Assembly (NCBI GenBank): GCA_016935885.1 | Contig: JAFGQA010000207.1 | Coordinates: 1 to 5,576, forward strand | Reading direction: 5' to 3' | From: Phycisphaerae bacterium | GTDB lineage: Bacteria > Planctomycetota > Phycisphaerae > UBA1845 > UTPLA1 | Length of the DNA stretch: 5,576 nucleotides | Shown: positions 5,544-5,576 of the stretch, piece by piece | Position numbering within the stretch: position 1 is the first letter of the stretch | Layout of the letters: every line of letters starts with the position of its first letter | Notes under the pieces: model-generated | The model's database searches: none | Seen by the model: only the letters and a program-made list of their open reading frames with translations | What the model was told of the DNA's origin: nothing | Position numbers and translations under genes: made by a program

Positions 5544-5561
5544 GACCGTGAGGGAGCGGTC
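5544..5561. repeat. GACCG(N8)CGGTC inverted repeat, resembles a planctomycete genomic motif
   Basis: GACCG (5544-5548) and CGGTC (5557-5561) flank TGAGGGAG. From memory, the string ACCGTGAGGGAGCGG recurs in intergenic DNA of planctomycete genomes; I cannot check this here. It lies 50 bp after the HDOD stop. An ATG at 5518 opens a frame through it to the window edge, but nothing supports that as a gene. Confidence 0.45.
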
Positions 5562-5576
5562 AGCGTTCACCCTTGA

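Overview
The window looks like bacterial chromosome from a GC-rich organism. Four protein genes are supported: a secreted serpin on the minus strand, then a neuA-neuB pair and an HDOD-domain gene on the plus strand. My best guess for the organism is a planctomycete or a close relative. That rests on a bacterial serpin, weak or missing Shine-Dalgarno sites on the plus-strand genes, short tandem-repeat tracts, and a GACCG(N8)CGGTC element at the right edge that resembles a short repeat I associate with planctomycete genomes. No rRNA or marker gene is present, so the assignment is tentative.

Layout, left to right. Bases 1-182 are non-coding and rich in small hairpins: a GAGGAA/TTCCTC hairpin, a perfect 10-bp hairpin that opens three 24-bp tandem units, and a perfect 19-bp stem with a 3-nt loop. 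The serpin (258-1571, minus) follows, with a strong AGGAGG ribosome binding site. About 730 bp without a recognisable gene separates it from the divergent neuA (2305-3054). neuA overlaps neuB (3051-4280) by ATGA. A 334-bp gap (4281-4614) holds another hairpin cluster and a 14-bp tandem repeat. A stand-alone HDOD protein (4615-5493) follows, and then 83 bp ending in the GACCG(N8)CGGTC element.

How the genes work together. NeuB condenses an N-acyl hexosamine with phosphoenolpyruvate to make a nonulosonic (sialic-type) acid. NeuA activates that sugar with CTP for transfer to a surface glycan. The 4-nt overlap implies co-translation. The serpin probably acts outside the cytoplasm as a serine or cysteine protease inhibitor. 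The HDOD protein is probably a signalling or regulatory protein. No sequence evidence ties the serpin or HDOD gene to the sugar pathway.

The most unusual content is in the repeats. A heptanucleotide repeat in constant register (about 11 units) encodes the extra N-terminal tail of NeuB. A degraded tract with the same period coincides with an extra loop inside its catalytic domain. Separately, hairpins sharing a CGAGA..GGATTCTCG core lie both left of the serpin and between neuB and the HDOD gene, with compensatory base changes in their outer stems. I see no CRISPR array, transposase, tRNA or rRNA.
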